Shown: positions 7,767 to 15,492 of the stretch, piece after piece
Layout of the letters: every line of letters starts with the position of its first letter
Numbering within the stretch: the stretch's first letter is position 1
NCBI RefSeq assembly: GCF_037646705.1
Contig: NZ_JBBHER010000004.1
Location: forward strand, 124,001-188,000
Direction: 5' to 3'
DNA from: Pikeienuella litoralis
GTDB taxonomy: Bacteria; Pseudomonadota; Alphaproteobacteria; Rhodobacterales; Rhodobacteraceae
Length of the DNA: 64,000 bases
Position numbers and translations under genes: made by a program
The notes under the pieces: model-generated
Database searches by the model: none
Told to the model about the DNA's origin: nothing
What the model saw: only the letters and a program-made list of their open reading frames with translations

Positions 7767-8863
7767 TGATCGACCAGCCGTTGTAGCGCCAGCTTCAACA
7801 CCACCTTGCCCGAGCGCGCGGACCAGCCCATGCGCCGCTCGGTCGCCTCCAATCCTTCGTGGAAACAGCAGATCCGGATCGCCGCGTCCGCGAGCCCGGG
7901 CCCCAGCGCCTCCACCGCCTTGGCGAAGCGCTCTCGCGCAAAGAGCGGGCCTTCAGAGGGGGTCCGGCCCGGCCCCGACGATCCGTCGATCGGCGCCAGG
8001 AACCGGCGCCAGTCCTGCCCGACCTTCGGGCCGATCTGCGCCATTTCGAAATCCTCGCGCAACCTCTCTCCCGCCTCGACCTCGTCCGGGCTCAGCAGAC
8101 GCGCGCCCTTCCCGTCCCGGCGCCGCGCAAGCCAGCCAAGGGGAGATTCGCCCAGGTTCACCTGGACCGTGTCGATCTCGCCCGAGCGCGGGTTGGCGAT
8201 CCGCCGCTCGCCGACCGCCTGGTGCTGACCGGCGAAAACGCCCGGCGCCTCGGCGAGCCCCATCTGGGGCTGCGGTTTCGCCGCGATGCTGCGACGGCGC
8301 AACATCGCCCGCCCCGTCGTCGTCATCACGTAGCGCGTGGAATGCTCGCCCCGACGCGCGCACTTGACCCAATCCTCGGCCAGGAACCGCGTCGCCGTCG
8401 CCACGGGGATCATCGAAAGCGGCTTCCTGAACGCGTTCTTGGCGCAGAACACGCCAGCCTTCTCCGCGCCATTGGCCACCAGAAGAAACGCATCGGGCTC
8501 AGCCAGCCGCTCGAGCGCGATCCGCTCCATATTGGTCAATTTCGCCGCGCGGGCCTGGAAAGACGTGGGATTCGGCATCGACGAGTCCTTCGATTTTTTG
8601 GGGGTGTTCGGAGACGCCGCCTCAAGCGACGCGAGCGCGGCCTCCACGAGCGGGTCGTCGCGAAGCGCTTCAACACGGCGCACCGCTCGCATCACCGTGG
8701 AAGGCTGGCGCCCCTGAGCTCTCGCGATCGCCCGCATCGTCATGCCGGCGCCGACATGAGCGAGATAAACCGCCACGTCGGCGGCCCGCTTTCCGTTTGC
8801 GCCGGTGAAGACGCTTCTGGCGTGTTTTTCGCAGGCGAGAAGCGTGTCCTGATGTCCATTCAT
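7739..8863 (-). CDS. DUF6456 domain-containing protein with N-terminal helix-turn-helix
   Basis: A 374-residue protein. Residues about 28-65 form a helix-turn-helix-like segment (MTMRAIARAQGRQPSTVMRAV), consistent with DNA binding. The middle (about 90-210) is Arg-rich and contains a short GRAMLRRR segment. The last about 140 residues match my memory of the DUF6456 domain, including FARERFAKAVEALGPGLAD and the closing ARSGKVVLKLALQRLVDHYG. Function is unknown; a regulator or recombination-like role is only a guess. It is divergent from the DUF6477 gene, and the spacer carries two inverted repeats that could be its operator. Its 3' end overlaps tpiA by 28 bp. Confidence 0.75.
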   Translation of the reverse strand: MNGHQDTLLACEKHARSVFTGANGKRAADVAVYLAHVGAGMTMRAIARAQGRQPSTVMRAVRRVEALRDDPLVEAALASLEAASPNTPKKSKDSSMPNPTSFQARAAKLTNMERIALERLAEPDAFLLVANGAEKAGVFCAKNAFRKPLSMIPVATATRFLAEDWVKCARRGEHSTRYVMTTTGRAMLRRRSIAAKPQPQMGLAEAPGVFAGQHQAVGERRIANPRSGEIDTVQVNLGESPLGWLARRRDGKGARLLSPDEVEAGERLREDFEMAQIGPKVGQDWRRFLAPIDGSSGPGRTPSEGPLFARERFAKAVEALGPGLADAAIRICCFHEGLEATERRMGWSARSGKVVLKLALQRLVDHYGLMRRAA

Positions 8864-8877
8864 ACCTGTCGTCCTGA

Positions 8878-8909
8878 TAGCGAGAACAATTTTAGACGAA
8901 TCCTCGCTA
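8878..8909. promoter_or_regulatory. Inverted repeat upstream of the DUF6456 gene
   Basis: TAGCGAG (8878-8884) is mirrored by CTCGCTA (8903-8909) across an 18-base AT-rich spacer, 15 bp ahead of the DUF6456 start codon on the minus strand. It may be an operator or a structure in the 5' leader. No known regulator consensus was recognised. Confidence 0.4.
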
Positions 8910-8912
8910 CCG

Positions 8913-8943
8913 GAGTCTGATGAACATAAACTTAATCAGACTC
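8913..8943. promoter_or_regulatory. Second inverted repeat in the DUF6456/DUF6477 spacer
   Basis: GAGTCTGAT (8913-8921) is perfectly mirrored by ATCAGACTC (8935-8943) with a 13-base spacer. The flanking bases to about 8980 are strikingly AT-rich for this genome, as expected for a promoter. A sequence TTAA-N7-TTTA at 8947-8961 is one base off a CtrA-type site, which is suggestive only. The symmetry fits a dimeric regulator, perhaps the helix-turn-helix protein encoded next door. Confidence 0.45.
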
Positions 8944-9062
8944 GGTTTAATCGTTTGTTTATAGTATCTTAATCAATGGAGAGCGCTCATGACATGAAGT
9001 CGGCAACACCCGCATAACGTGTATTATGAGGTCGGGCGTCAACCAAACCCATGAGGCGCCGA

Positions 9063-9323
9063 ATGACCGACACGATCCGCCGACCCCGTCTTCTGAGCCG
9101 CGCCGCCCGCGCTGGCGCCGCTCTTTATCAGCGCGACCGCGACCTCGCCCGAATTCTTCCGAAGATGTTCGGCAAGGACGTTGGCGTCCTGCCGGCGATC
9201 ATGGCGGCGGAGGCCCATTGCGAAACCGAGCGGCGCGCCGGCGCCGCCACCTATTCGGTCGCGCATCATGTGAGCCTGCTGTCGGCGCTTGTCGCCGAGT
9301 CCCGCCCGTCCCACCGGGCCTGA
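9063..9323 (+). CDS. DUF6477 family small protein
   Basis: An 86-residue basic protein that begins MTDTIRRPRLLSRAARAGAA followed by LYQRDRDLARIL, the hallmark N-terminus of the DUF6477 family. It has no membrane segment or signal peptide and is probably helical. The function is unknown. As I recall, DUF6477 genes sit next to DUF6456 genes in many Rhodobacterales, and here the pair is divergent around a shared AT-rich control region. The ATG at 9063 is preferred over one four codons upstream because it gives the family-typical start. Confidence 0.7.
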   Translation: MTDTIRRPRLLSRAARAGAALYQRDRDLARILPKMFGKDVGVLPAIMAAEAHCETERRAGAATYSVAHHVSLLSALVAESRPSHRA

Positions 9324-9335
9324 GCGCGGGCGGGG

Positions 9336-10886
9336 TCAGACGAACGCGTCCGGCTCCGCCGCCTTTCGCGCCGCGATGAAGTCGCGAAGCGCCTCGGCGA
9401 CGCCCTCGTCCAACGGCGGCGGCTGATAATCGCCGAGCATGCGCTTCACCCGCAAGGATGCGAGCGCCTGCGAGTCCCGCGCGCCCTCCTCCGCCCAGGT
9501 CTCGAACGGCTTGTAGTCGAACACCTCGGAGCGCCAGAACGCCGTCTTGAAATTCGCCTGAGTGTGAGCGCAGCCGAGATAGTGCCCGCCCGGGCCGACT
9601 TCACGGATCGCGTCCATCGCCAGCGCGTCATCGGACATGTCGATCCCCGACGCGGCGGCGTGAAGCGCGCCGAGCTGATCGGCGTCCAGCACGAATTTCT
9701 CGAATGAGGAGACGAGGCCGCCTTCCAGCCAGCCGCAGGCGTGCAGCATGAAGTTGACGCCGCCGAGAAGCGCGGCGTTCAGCGTGTTCGCGCTTTCATA
9801 GCCCGCCTGCGCGTCGGGCAGTTTGGAGCCGCAAAGCCCGCCTCCCGAGCGGAACGGAAGCCCCAGCCGGCGCGCGAGTTGCCCTGCGCCCCACAGGATC
9901 TTCGTCGCTTCAGGGGTGCCGAAGGTTGGCGCGCCCGAGTTCATGTCGATCGACGAGACGAAGGCGCCGAAGATCGCCGGCGCGCCGGGGCGCACAAGCT
10001 GCGAATAGGCGACGCCGGCCAGAACCTCGGCCAGAACCTGAACCAGCGTCCCCGCGACGGAGACCGGCGCCATCGCCCCGCCGACGATGAAGGGAGAGAT
10101 GATGCAGGCCTGATTGGCGCGGGCGTAGACCTCGAGCGCCCCCATCATCACCCCGTCCAGCGTCAGCGGCGAGTTGATGTTGATCAGCGACGTCATCACA
10201 GTGTTCTGCGCGATGAAGTCCTTGCCGAACAGAATCTCGCACATGGCGACCGAATCGGCGGCGCGCGCAGGGTCGGTGACGGAGCCCATGAACGGCTTGT
10301 CCGACAGGCGCATATGCGCGTGGATCATGTCCAGATGGCGCTTGTTGACCGCGACATCGGTCGGCTCGCACACCGTGCCTCCGGAATGGTGAAGCCATTT
10401 CGACATGTAGCCGAGCTTCACGAACGCCTCGAAATCCGCCATCGTCGCATAGCGGCGCCCGCCTTCCGCGTCGCGGACGAAGGGCGGGCCGTACACCGGC
10501 GCGAAGACCGTGCTCTTGCCGCCGATCTCCACGCTGCGGTCCGGGTTGCGCGCATGCTGGGTGAATCTGGACGGCGCCGTGGCGCAGAGCCGCCGCGCCA
10601 ACCCGCGCGGAATACGCACCCGTTCGTCCTGGACATCCGCGCCGGCTTCCCGCCAGAGCGCGAGCGCGCCGGGATTGTCGGTGAAGGCGACTCCGATCTC
10701 CTCCAGGACGGTCTCGGCGTTGTGTTCGATCAGTTGGAGCGCTTCCTCGGAAAGAATCTCCATCGTCGGGATCTTCCGCTCGATGAAACGCGCGGTCTCG
10801 AACCGGACCGCGGTTCTCTCCGCGCGCCGCGCGGCGCCCCCGCCCCGCGCCCGCCGGCGCGCTCCCGTTTGCGCGACATCAGGCAT
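9336..10886 (-). CDS. MttB-family (trimethylamine methyltransferase-like) corrinoid methyltransferase, non-pyrrolysine type
   Basis: A 516-residue member of the MttB superfamily (COG5598). Recognisable segments are EEALQLIEHNAETVLEEIGV near the N-terminus, HHSGGTVCEPTD and INSPLTLDGVMM in the centre, and a conserved SGAPTFGTPE/GGGLCGSKLPDAQ region. The frame is open throughout with no in-frame amber, so this is not a pyrrolysine enzyme; characterised non-Pyl relatives such as MtgB act on glycine betaine or other quaternary amines with a corrinoid partner. The true substrate is unknown, and no MtbC-like corrinoid protein is adjacent. The ATG at 10886 follows a GGGAGGTGGCG ribosome site. The gene is divergent from guaA. 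Confidence 0.85.
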   Translation of the reverse strand: MPDVAQTGARRRARGGGAARRAERTAVRFETARFIERKIPTMEILSEEALQLIEHNAETVLEEIGVAFTDNPGALALWREAGADVQDERVRIPRGLARRLCATAPSRFTQHARNPDRSVEIGGKSTVFAPVYGPPFVRDAEGGRRYATMADFEAFVKLGYMSKWLHHSGGTVCEPTDVAVNKRHLDMIHAHMRLSDKPFMGSVTDPARAADSVAMCEILFGKDFIAQNTVMTSLININSPLTLDGVMMGALEVYARANQACIISPFIVGGAMAPVSVAGTLVQVLAEVLAGVAYSQLVRPGAPAIFGAFVSSIDMNSGAPTFGTPEATKILWGAGQLARRLGLPFRSGGGLCGSKLPDAQAGYESANTLNAALLGGVNFMLHACGWLEGGLVSSFEKFVLDADQLGALHAAASGIDMSDDALAMDAIREVGPGGHYLGCAHTQANFKTAFWRSEVFDYKPFETWAEEGARDSQALASLRVKRMLGDYQPPPLDEGVAEALRDFIAARKAAEPDAFV

Positions 10887-11047
10887 CGCCACCTCCCGCA
10901 TTCCGCCAAGTCTGCGAGCAACGATAGAGCCCGGCGGCCAGGACGGTGCGGTCGTTATCGGCGCCGCAGGGGCGATGAGCGACATCCGCCGCGCGCCGTC
11001 ATGCGCCCGCTTGCGCGAATCCACCCTCCCCCCTAATCACGCTCCCC

Positions 11048-12610
11048 ATGAGCACCGATATTCACGACCGTCTTCTCATCATCGACTTCGGCAGCCAGGT
11101 CACTCAATTGATCGCGCGGCGGCTGCGGGAGTTGAACGTCTATTGCGAGATTCATCCCTTTCAGAAGGTCGATGACGCGTTTCTGGCCGCCTTCGCGCCA
11201 AAAGCGGTGATTCTCTCCGGCGGCCCCGCCAGCGTGACCGAGGCCGACGCTCCCCAGCCGCCGGAGACGGTGTTCACGCTCGGCGTTCCGGTTCTCGGCA
11301 TCTGTTACGGCCAGCAGGTCATGATGCGGATGCTTGGCGGCCTCGTCGAACAGGGGGCCGGCACGGCGGAGTTCGGCCGCGCCTTCGTCAGCCGGGCCGG
11401 CGCGCCGCTCGACCTTCTGCAAGGGTGGTTCGAGGGCGAGCGCGAGCAGGTGTGGATGAGCCATGGCGATCACGTCTCCCGGCTGGCCCCGGGATTCGCG
11501 GTCTATGGCGCGTCGCCGAGCGCGCCTTACGCGGTCACCGCCGACACCGAGCGCCGCTTTTACGCGGTCCAGTTCCACCCGGAGGTTCATCACACGCCGA
11601 ACGGCCGGCGCCTCCTCGAGAATTTCATCCGCATCGCGGGGTTCACCGGCGACTGGACCATGGCCGCCTATCGCGATCAGGCCGTCGCCGCGATCCGCGA
11701 GCGGGTTGGAGATCAGAAGGTGATCTGCGGCCTGTCCGGGGGCGTCGATTCCTCCGTCACGGCGGTGCTGGTCCATGAGGCGATCGGGGATCAGTTGACC
11801 TGCGTATTCGTCGACACCGGCCTGATGCGCGCCGGCGAGGCCGATGAAGTCGTCAGCATGTTCCGCGACAATTACAATATTCCGCTGATTCACGCCGATG
11901 AGCAGGATCTTTTCGTCGGCGCGTTGACCGGCGTCTCCGACCCCGAGATCAAACGCAAGACCATCGGCCGGCTTTTCATTGAAGTCTTCGAGAAACACGC
12001 CAAGTCCGTCGGCGGGGCCAAATTTCTGGCGCAGGGGACGCTTTATCCGGATGTGATCGAGAGTGTCAGCTTCTCCGGCGGGCCATCGGTCACGATCAAG
12101 AGCCACCACAATGTCGGCGGTCTGCCCGAGCGGATGGGCATGAAGCTGATCGAACCGCTGCGCGAATTGTTCAAGGACGAGGTGCGCGCCCTCGGCGAGG
12201 AGCTCGGCCTTCCCGCGAGTTTCGTCGGCCGCCATCCCTTTCCGGGTCCGGGCCTGGCGATTCGCTGCCCCGGCGCGATCACTCCGGAAAAGCTGGCGAT
12301 TCTGCGTCAGGCCGACGCCGTTTTCATCGACCAGATCCGAAAACACGGCCTTTACGATGAAATCTGGCAGGCTTTTGTCGCGCTGCTTCCGGTCCGCACC
12401 GTCGGCGTAATGGGGGACGGGCGCACCTATGATTACGCGTGCGCGCTCCGGGCCGTGACCTCGGTCGACGGGATGACGGCGGACTACTACCCGTTCTCGC
12501 ATGAGTTTCTCGGCGAGACATCGACAAGAATTATAAATGAAGTCAAAGGTATCAACAGGGTTACTTACGATATCACATCAAAACCGCCCGGCACAATCGA
12601 GTGGGAATGA
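11048..12610 (+). CDS. guaA: GMP synthase (glutamine-hydrolysing)
   Basis: GuaA aminates XMP to GMP with ATP and glutamine. The 520-residue protein has an N-terminal class I glutamine amidotransferase domain with nucleophile Cys86 in LGICYGQQ and the His/Glu pair in VQFHPEVHHT. A PP-loop ATP pyrophosphatase domain follows, with ICGLSGGVDSS, then the dimerisation domain ending in the canonical KPPGTIEWE. The length is normal. It is divergent from the MttB-like gene with about 160 bp between the start codons. Confidence 0.97.
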   Translation: MSTDIHDRLLIIDFGSQVTQLIARRLRELNVYCEIHPFQKVDDAFLAAFAPKAVILSGGPASVTEADAPQPPETVFTLGVPVLGICYGQQVMMRMLGGLVEQGAGTAEFGRAFVSRAGAPLDLLQGWFEGEREQVWMSHGDHVSRLAPGFAVYGASPSAPYAVTADTERRFYAVQFHPEVHHTPNGRRLLENFIRIAGFTGDWTMAAYRDQAVAAIRERVGDQKVICGLSGGVDSSVTAVLVHEAIGDQLTCVFVDTGLMRAGEADEVVSMFRDNYNIPLIHADEQDLFVGALTGVSDPEIKRKTIGRLFIEVFEKHAKSVGGAKFLAQGTLYPDVIESVSFSGGPSVTIKSHHNVGGLPERMGMKLIEPLRELFKDEVRALGEELGLPASFVGRHPFPGPGLAIRCPGAITPEKLAILRQADAVFIDQIRKHGLYDEIWQAFVALLPVRTVGVMGDGRTYDYACALRAVTSVDGMTADYYPFSHEFLGETSTRIINEVKGINRVTYDITSKPPGTIEWE

Positions 12611-12704
12611 TCGACACGCGGGCCGACGACGCGGCCACGCATGGCGCTCTTTCCCGCCATCTCCGCCGGTGCTAAGGCGGCGCTGATTTTCAAGGAGACA
12701 GCTA

Positions 12705-13241
12705 ATGAACATCGAGGCGATTCCCGCCGGGAAGAATCCACCTTCGGATATCAACGTCGTGATTGAAATCACCGGCGGCGCCAACGGCGCGCAGCCTATC
12801 AAATACGAAATCGACAAGGCCTCCGGCGCCGTCTTCGTCGACCGGATCGTCAACACGGCGATGTTCTACCCCTGCAATTACGGCTTCGTCCCGAACAGTC
12901 TCCATGCCGACGGAGACCCGACCGACGTGCTCGTCATCTGCGATTTCACGCTTCAACCCGGCGTCGTGATCCGTTGCCGCCCGGTCGGCGTCCTGAAGAT
13001 GGAGGACGACGGCGGCATGGACGACAAGCTGATCGCCGTCCCGCATGAAAAGACCGACCCGTTTCAGGCGCATGTCCAGGAACTGGACGACATCGAGCCC
13101 AAGACCCGCGACCGGATCAAACATTTCTTCGAGCACTACAAGGATCTCGAAGACGGCAAATGGGTGAAGGTGATCGGCTGGGGCGACAAGGCGGAGGCGG
13201 AGGCGATCCTCCAGAACTCGATTGACGCCGCCGCGAAGTGA
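12705..13241 (+). CDS. ppa: Inorganic pyrophosphatase (family I)
   Basis: A soluble family I pyrophosphatase of 178 residues that hydrolyses PPi and pulls biosynthetic reactions forward. The signature DGDPTDVLV (Asp69, Asp71 and Asp74) carries the metal-binding aspartates, preceded by YEIDK and MFYPCNYGFVP. It has the strong ribosome site AAGGAGACAGCT before the ATG. Downstream, a perfect 20-bp palindrome (13298-13317) probably ends or attenuates the transcript. Confidence 0.97.
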   Translation: MNIEAIPAGKNPPSDINVVIEITGGANGAQPIKYEIDKASGAVFVDRIVNTAMFYPCNYGFVPNSLHADGDPTDVLVICDFTLQPGVVIRCRPVGVLKMEDDGGMDDKLIAVPHEKTDPFQAHVQELDDIEPKTRDRIKHFFEHYKDLEDGKWVKVIGWGDKAEAEAILQNSIDAAAK

Positions 13242-13297
13242 GTCGCGCCGCCGGCTGAACATCGACGCGCCGGCGGCCTCGCCTCTGCGGAGGTCCG

Positions 13298-13317
13298 CCC
13301 GCGCGGCGCCGCGCGGG
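13298..13317. terminator. Perfect 20-bp palindrome between ppa and the MFS gene
   Basis: CCCGCGCGGCGCCGCGCGGG is self-complementary and starts 57 bp after the ppa stop. It has no T-tract, so it is not a textbook intrinsic terminator. It runs into the GTG proposed as the start of the MFS gene, so it may also affect translation of that gene. Confidence 0.4.
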
Positions 13318-14522
13318 TGAAGCGAGCCGATTATCCGCCGATGATCGCGCTTGCGGTCGCCGAGACCATCGTCTGGGCCGGGTTGTTTTATACTTTCCCG
13401 GTCCTCCTGCTGCGCTGGGAGAGCGACTTCGGCTGGGGCCGCGACGTGATCGCGCTCGCCTTCACCATCTCTCTGGCCGCGTCCGCTCTCTTCGCGCCTC
13501 TGGCGGGCAGAATCATCGACACGGGGTATGGCGCGGCGATGTTGCCGCTGGCGGCGGCGGCGGGCGGCCTCGGGCTGCTCGGATTGTCGCTCGTCGATGC
13601 GCGCCCCGCGTTTTTCGCGCTCTGGGCGGTGATCGGCGCCGCGTCCGCATTCTGCCTGTACGAACCCTGTTTCGCTTTCATCACGCGCGCCCAGGGCGGC
13701 GGCGCCCGAAGCGCGATCACGCTCGTCACCCTTATCGCCGGATTCGCCTCGACCATCGCCTTCCCGCTCGCCGATCTTGTCGCCGACGAAGCGGGCTGGC
13801 GCGCCGCGCTCAGGGTGTTCGCGGCGGGAGCGATTTTCATCGCCGCGCCGCTGTTCTTCTGGTCGGCGCGCCGGCTCACGGCGAGCGGGCCGCGGCGACC
13901 GACGCGGGAGGCGGGCGACGCCGAACGCCGCGCCGCCCGCGCCGCCCGCCGGCGCCCGGCGTTCTGGCTTCTGGCGGCCGCGCTTCCGCTCACCGCGCTG
14001 ACCCACGGGATGCTGCTCAGCCATTTGATGCCGATCCTCGAAACCCGCGGCGCCATCGGGCGGTCCGCCATTCTGGCGGCGTCGCTGATCGGGCCGGCGC
14101 AGGTGTTCGGGCGCGTCTTCATCATGGTCATCGCCCGGCGCGCCAGCGGAGCGACGCTGATCCTGATGGCCTACGCCGTCACCGGGGCGGCTTATCTCGC
14201 CCTCCTGTTCATCGGCGGGCCAAACTGGGGCCTTTTCGCCGCGATCATCGCCATCGGAGCGGCGAACGGGATCAACTCGATCGCGCGGCCGGTGGCGATC
14301 GCGGAGCTTCTCGGCCGCACGGGGTTCGGGAGCATATCGGGCGCGCTCGCCGTGCCTTATATCTCCGGCTTCGCCGCCGCGCCTTTTCTCGCCGCGCTCT
14401 TCTGGCGCGCCGGGGGCTATGACCTGATGCTGGCGGCCGCGGTCAGCATGGTTGTCGCGGGGCTTTTCCTGCTCGCCGCCGCGCGCCGCAGCGCCGCATG
14501 GATTGAAACCGGCCCGCATTGA
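13317..14522 (+). CDS. Major facilitator superfamily transporter
   Basis: A 401-residue integral membrane protein with about 12 hydrophobic segments in two halves, split by a basic cytoplasmic loop rich in Arg (about residues 185-215). The N-terminal half has the MFS pattern AETIVWAGLFYTFPVLLLRWE and a cytoplasmic PLAGRIIDTGYG loop of motif-A type. The substrate is unknown; it resembles small-molecule or organic-acid carriers. The GTG at 13317 gives a normal lead-in before helix 1 but sits on the edge of a palindrome; an ATG at 13341 is the alternative. It is followed by a P-loop protein gene 35 bp downstream. Confidence 0.82.
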   Translation: MKRADYPPMIALAVAETIVWAGLFYTFPVLLLRWESDFGWGRDVIALAFTISLAASALFAPLAGRIIDTGYGAAMLPLAAAAGGLGLLGLSLVDARPAFFALWAVIGAASAFCLYEPCFAFITRAQGGGARSAITLVTLIAGFASTIAFPLADLVADEAGWRAALRVFAAGAIFIAAPLFFWSARRLTASGPRRPTREAGDAERRAARAARRRPAFWLLAAALPLTALTHGMLLSHLMPILETRGAIGRSAILAASLIGPAQVFGRVFIMVIARRASGATLILMAYAVTGAAYLALLFIGGPNWGLFAAIIAIGAANGINSIARPVAIAELLGRTGFGSISGALAVPYISGFAAAPFLAALFWRAGGYDLMLAAAVSMVVAGLFLLAAARRSAAWIETGPH

Positions 14523-14557
14523 CGCTAACCGCAGCGCCGCAAGGCAGGAGCGCGACC

Positions 14558-15427
14558 ATGATTTACGAAACAGCGCAAGACTGGGTGAACGCGCCCCGCA
14601 GGGCGGTGGCCCTGATCGGGATGTCCGGCGTGGGCAAGACCCGGATCAGCGCCCTTTTGCGTGAAGCGGGCGACTGGTTCCATTACTCGGTCGACTACCG
14701 GATCGGCACGCGATACCTGAATGAAGAGATCACCGACGATTTCAAGCACGAGGCGATGAAAAACCCCTACCTGCGGGACCTTCTTCTATCGGATTCCATC
14801 TCCATCTCCTCCAACCTGTCCTTTCACAACCTGACGCCGCTCTCCACATGGCTCGGCAAGCCGGGCGACCCGGCGAAGGGAGGCATTCCCTTCGACGCCT
14901 ATATCGAACGGCAGCGCCTGCACCGGGCGGCGGAGATCGCCGCGATGCTGGACGCGCGCATATTCATCGGCAAGGCGCGTACACTTTATCGCTACAATAA
15001 TTTCATCTGCGACACCTCGGGCTCGATCTGCGAGGTGGTTGACCCGGACGACCCGGACGATCCGGTGCTGACTGCGATGCGCCGGACCATGCTCCCGGTG
15101 CTGATCCGCGGGACCGAAGCGCATGAGGACGCGCTGAAGGCGCGCTTCGACCGCGCGCCAAAGCCGATGTATTATCAAGAGGCCTTCCTGAAGGCGGTCT
15201 GGGCCGATTTTCTGGCCGAAACCGGCGCGGACGCGGAGACCGTCGATCCGGACGCCTTCATCCGCTACGGCTTTGTCCGGCTTCTGGCGCATCGCCGCCC
15301 CCGCTATCAGGCGATCGCGGACAAGTGGGGCGTCACCGTGGAGGCGGCCGATATCGCCGCGGTCGAGACGCGCGAAGACTTCATCGACCTTGTCGCCGCG
15401 GCGCTGGCCGAACAAGGGGCGCGCTGA
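14558..15427 (+). CDS. P-loop ATPase/kinase of unknown function
   Basis: A 289-residue cytoplasmic protein with a clear Walker A, GMSGVGKT (residues 21-28), right after a hydrophobic strand. Other striking segments are FHYSVDYRIGTRYLNEEI, PLSTWLGKPGDP, and ICDTSGSICEVVDPDDPDDP, the last resembling a Walker-B or substrate loop. It looks like a small-molecule kinase-type P-loop rather than an AAA+ machine. I recall similar uncharacterised proteins in Rhodobacterales, but no function is established. The ATG at 14558 follows AAGGCAGGAGCGCGACC. metA follows 65 bp downstream, so co-transcription is possible. Confidence 0.7.
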   Translation: MIYETAQDWVNAPRRAVALIGMSGVGKTRISALLREAGDWFHYSVDYRIGTRYLNEEITDDFKHEAMKNPYLRDLLLSDSISISSNLSFHNLTPLSTWLGKPGDPAKGGIPFDAYIERQRLHRAAEIAAMLDARIFIGKARTLYRYNNFICDTSGSICEVVDPDDPDDPVLTAMRRTMLPVLIRGTEAHEDALKARFDRAPKPMYYQEAFLKAVWADFLAETGADAETVDPDAFIRYGFVRLLAHRRPRYQAIADKWGVTVEAADIAAVETREDFIDLVAAALAEQGAR

Positions 15428-15492
15428 ACGGCGCATCGCTTGCGCGCCGCCGCGCCGACGCTAAGTTCGGAGGGTCGCAAAGGAACGAGACG

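Noticed and set aside
8947..8961. CtrA binding site between the DUF6456 and DUF6477 genes
   Set aside because: TTAA-N7-TTTA is one base off the consensus and such AT-rich matches arise by chance in a promoter, so it is mentioned but not called as a site.
9336..10886. Pyrrolysine-containing trimethylamine methyltransferase
   Set aside because: The frame has no in-frame TAG, so the MttB-like protein is of the non-pyrrolysine type.
15428..15492. Possible SAM riboswitch before metA
   Set aside because: The 65-base leader has a GCTAAG stretch and GC-rich stems, but I could not fold the conserved SAM-II or SAM/SAH core. A covariance-model search would decide it.
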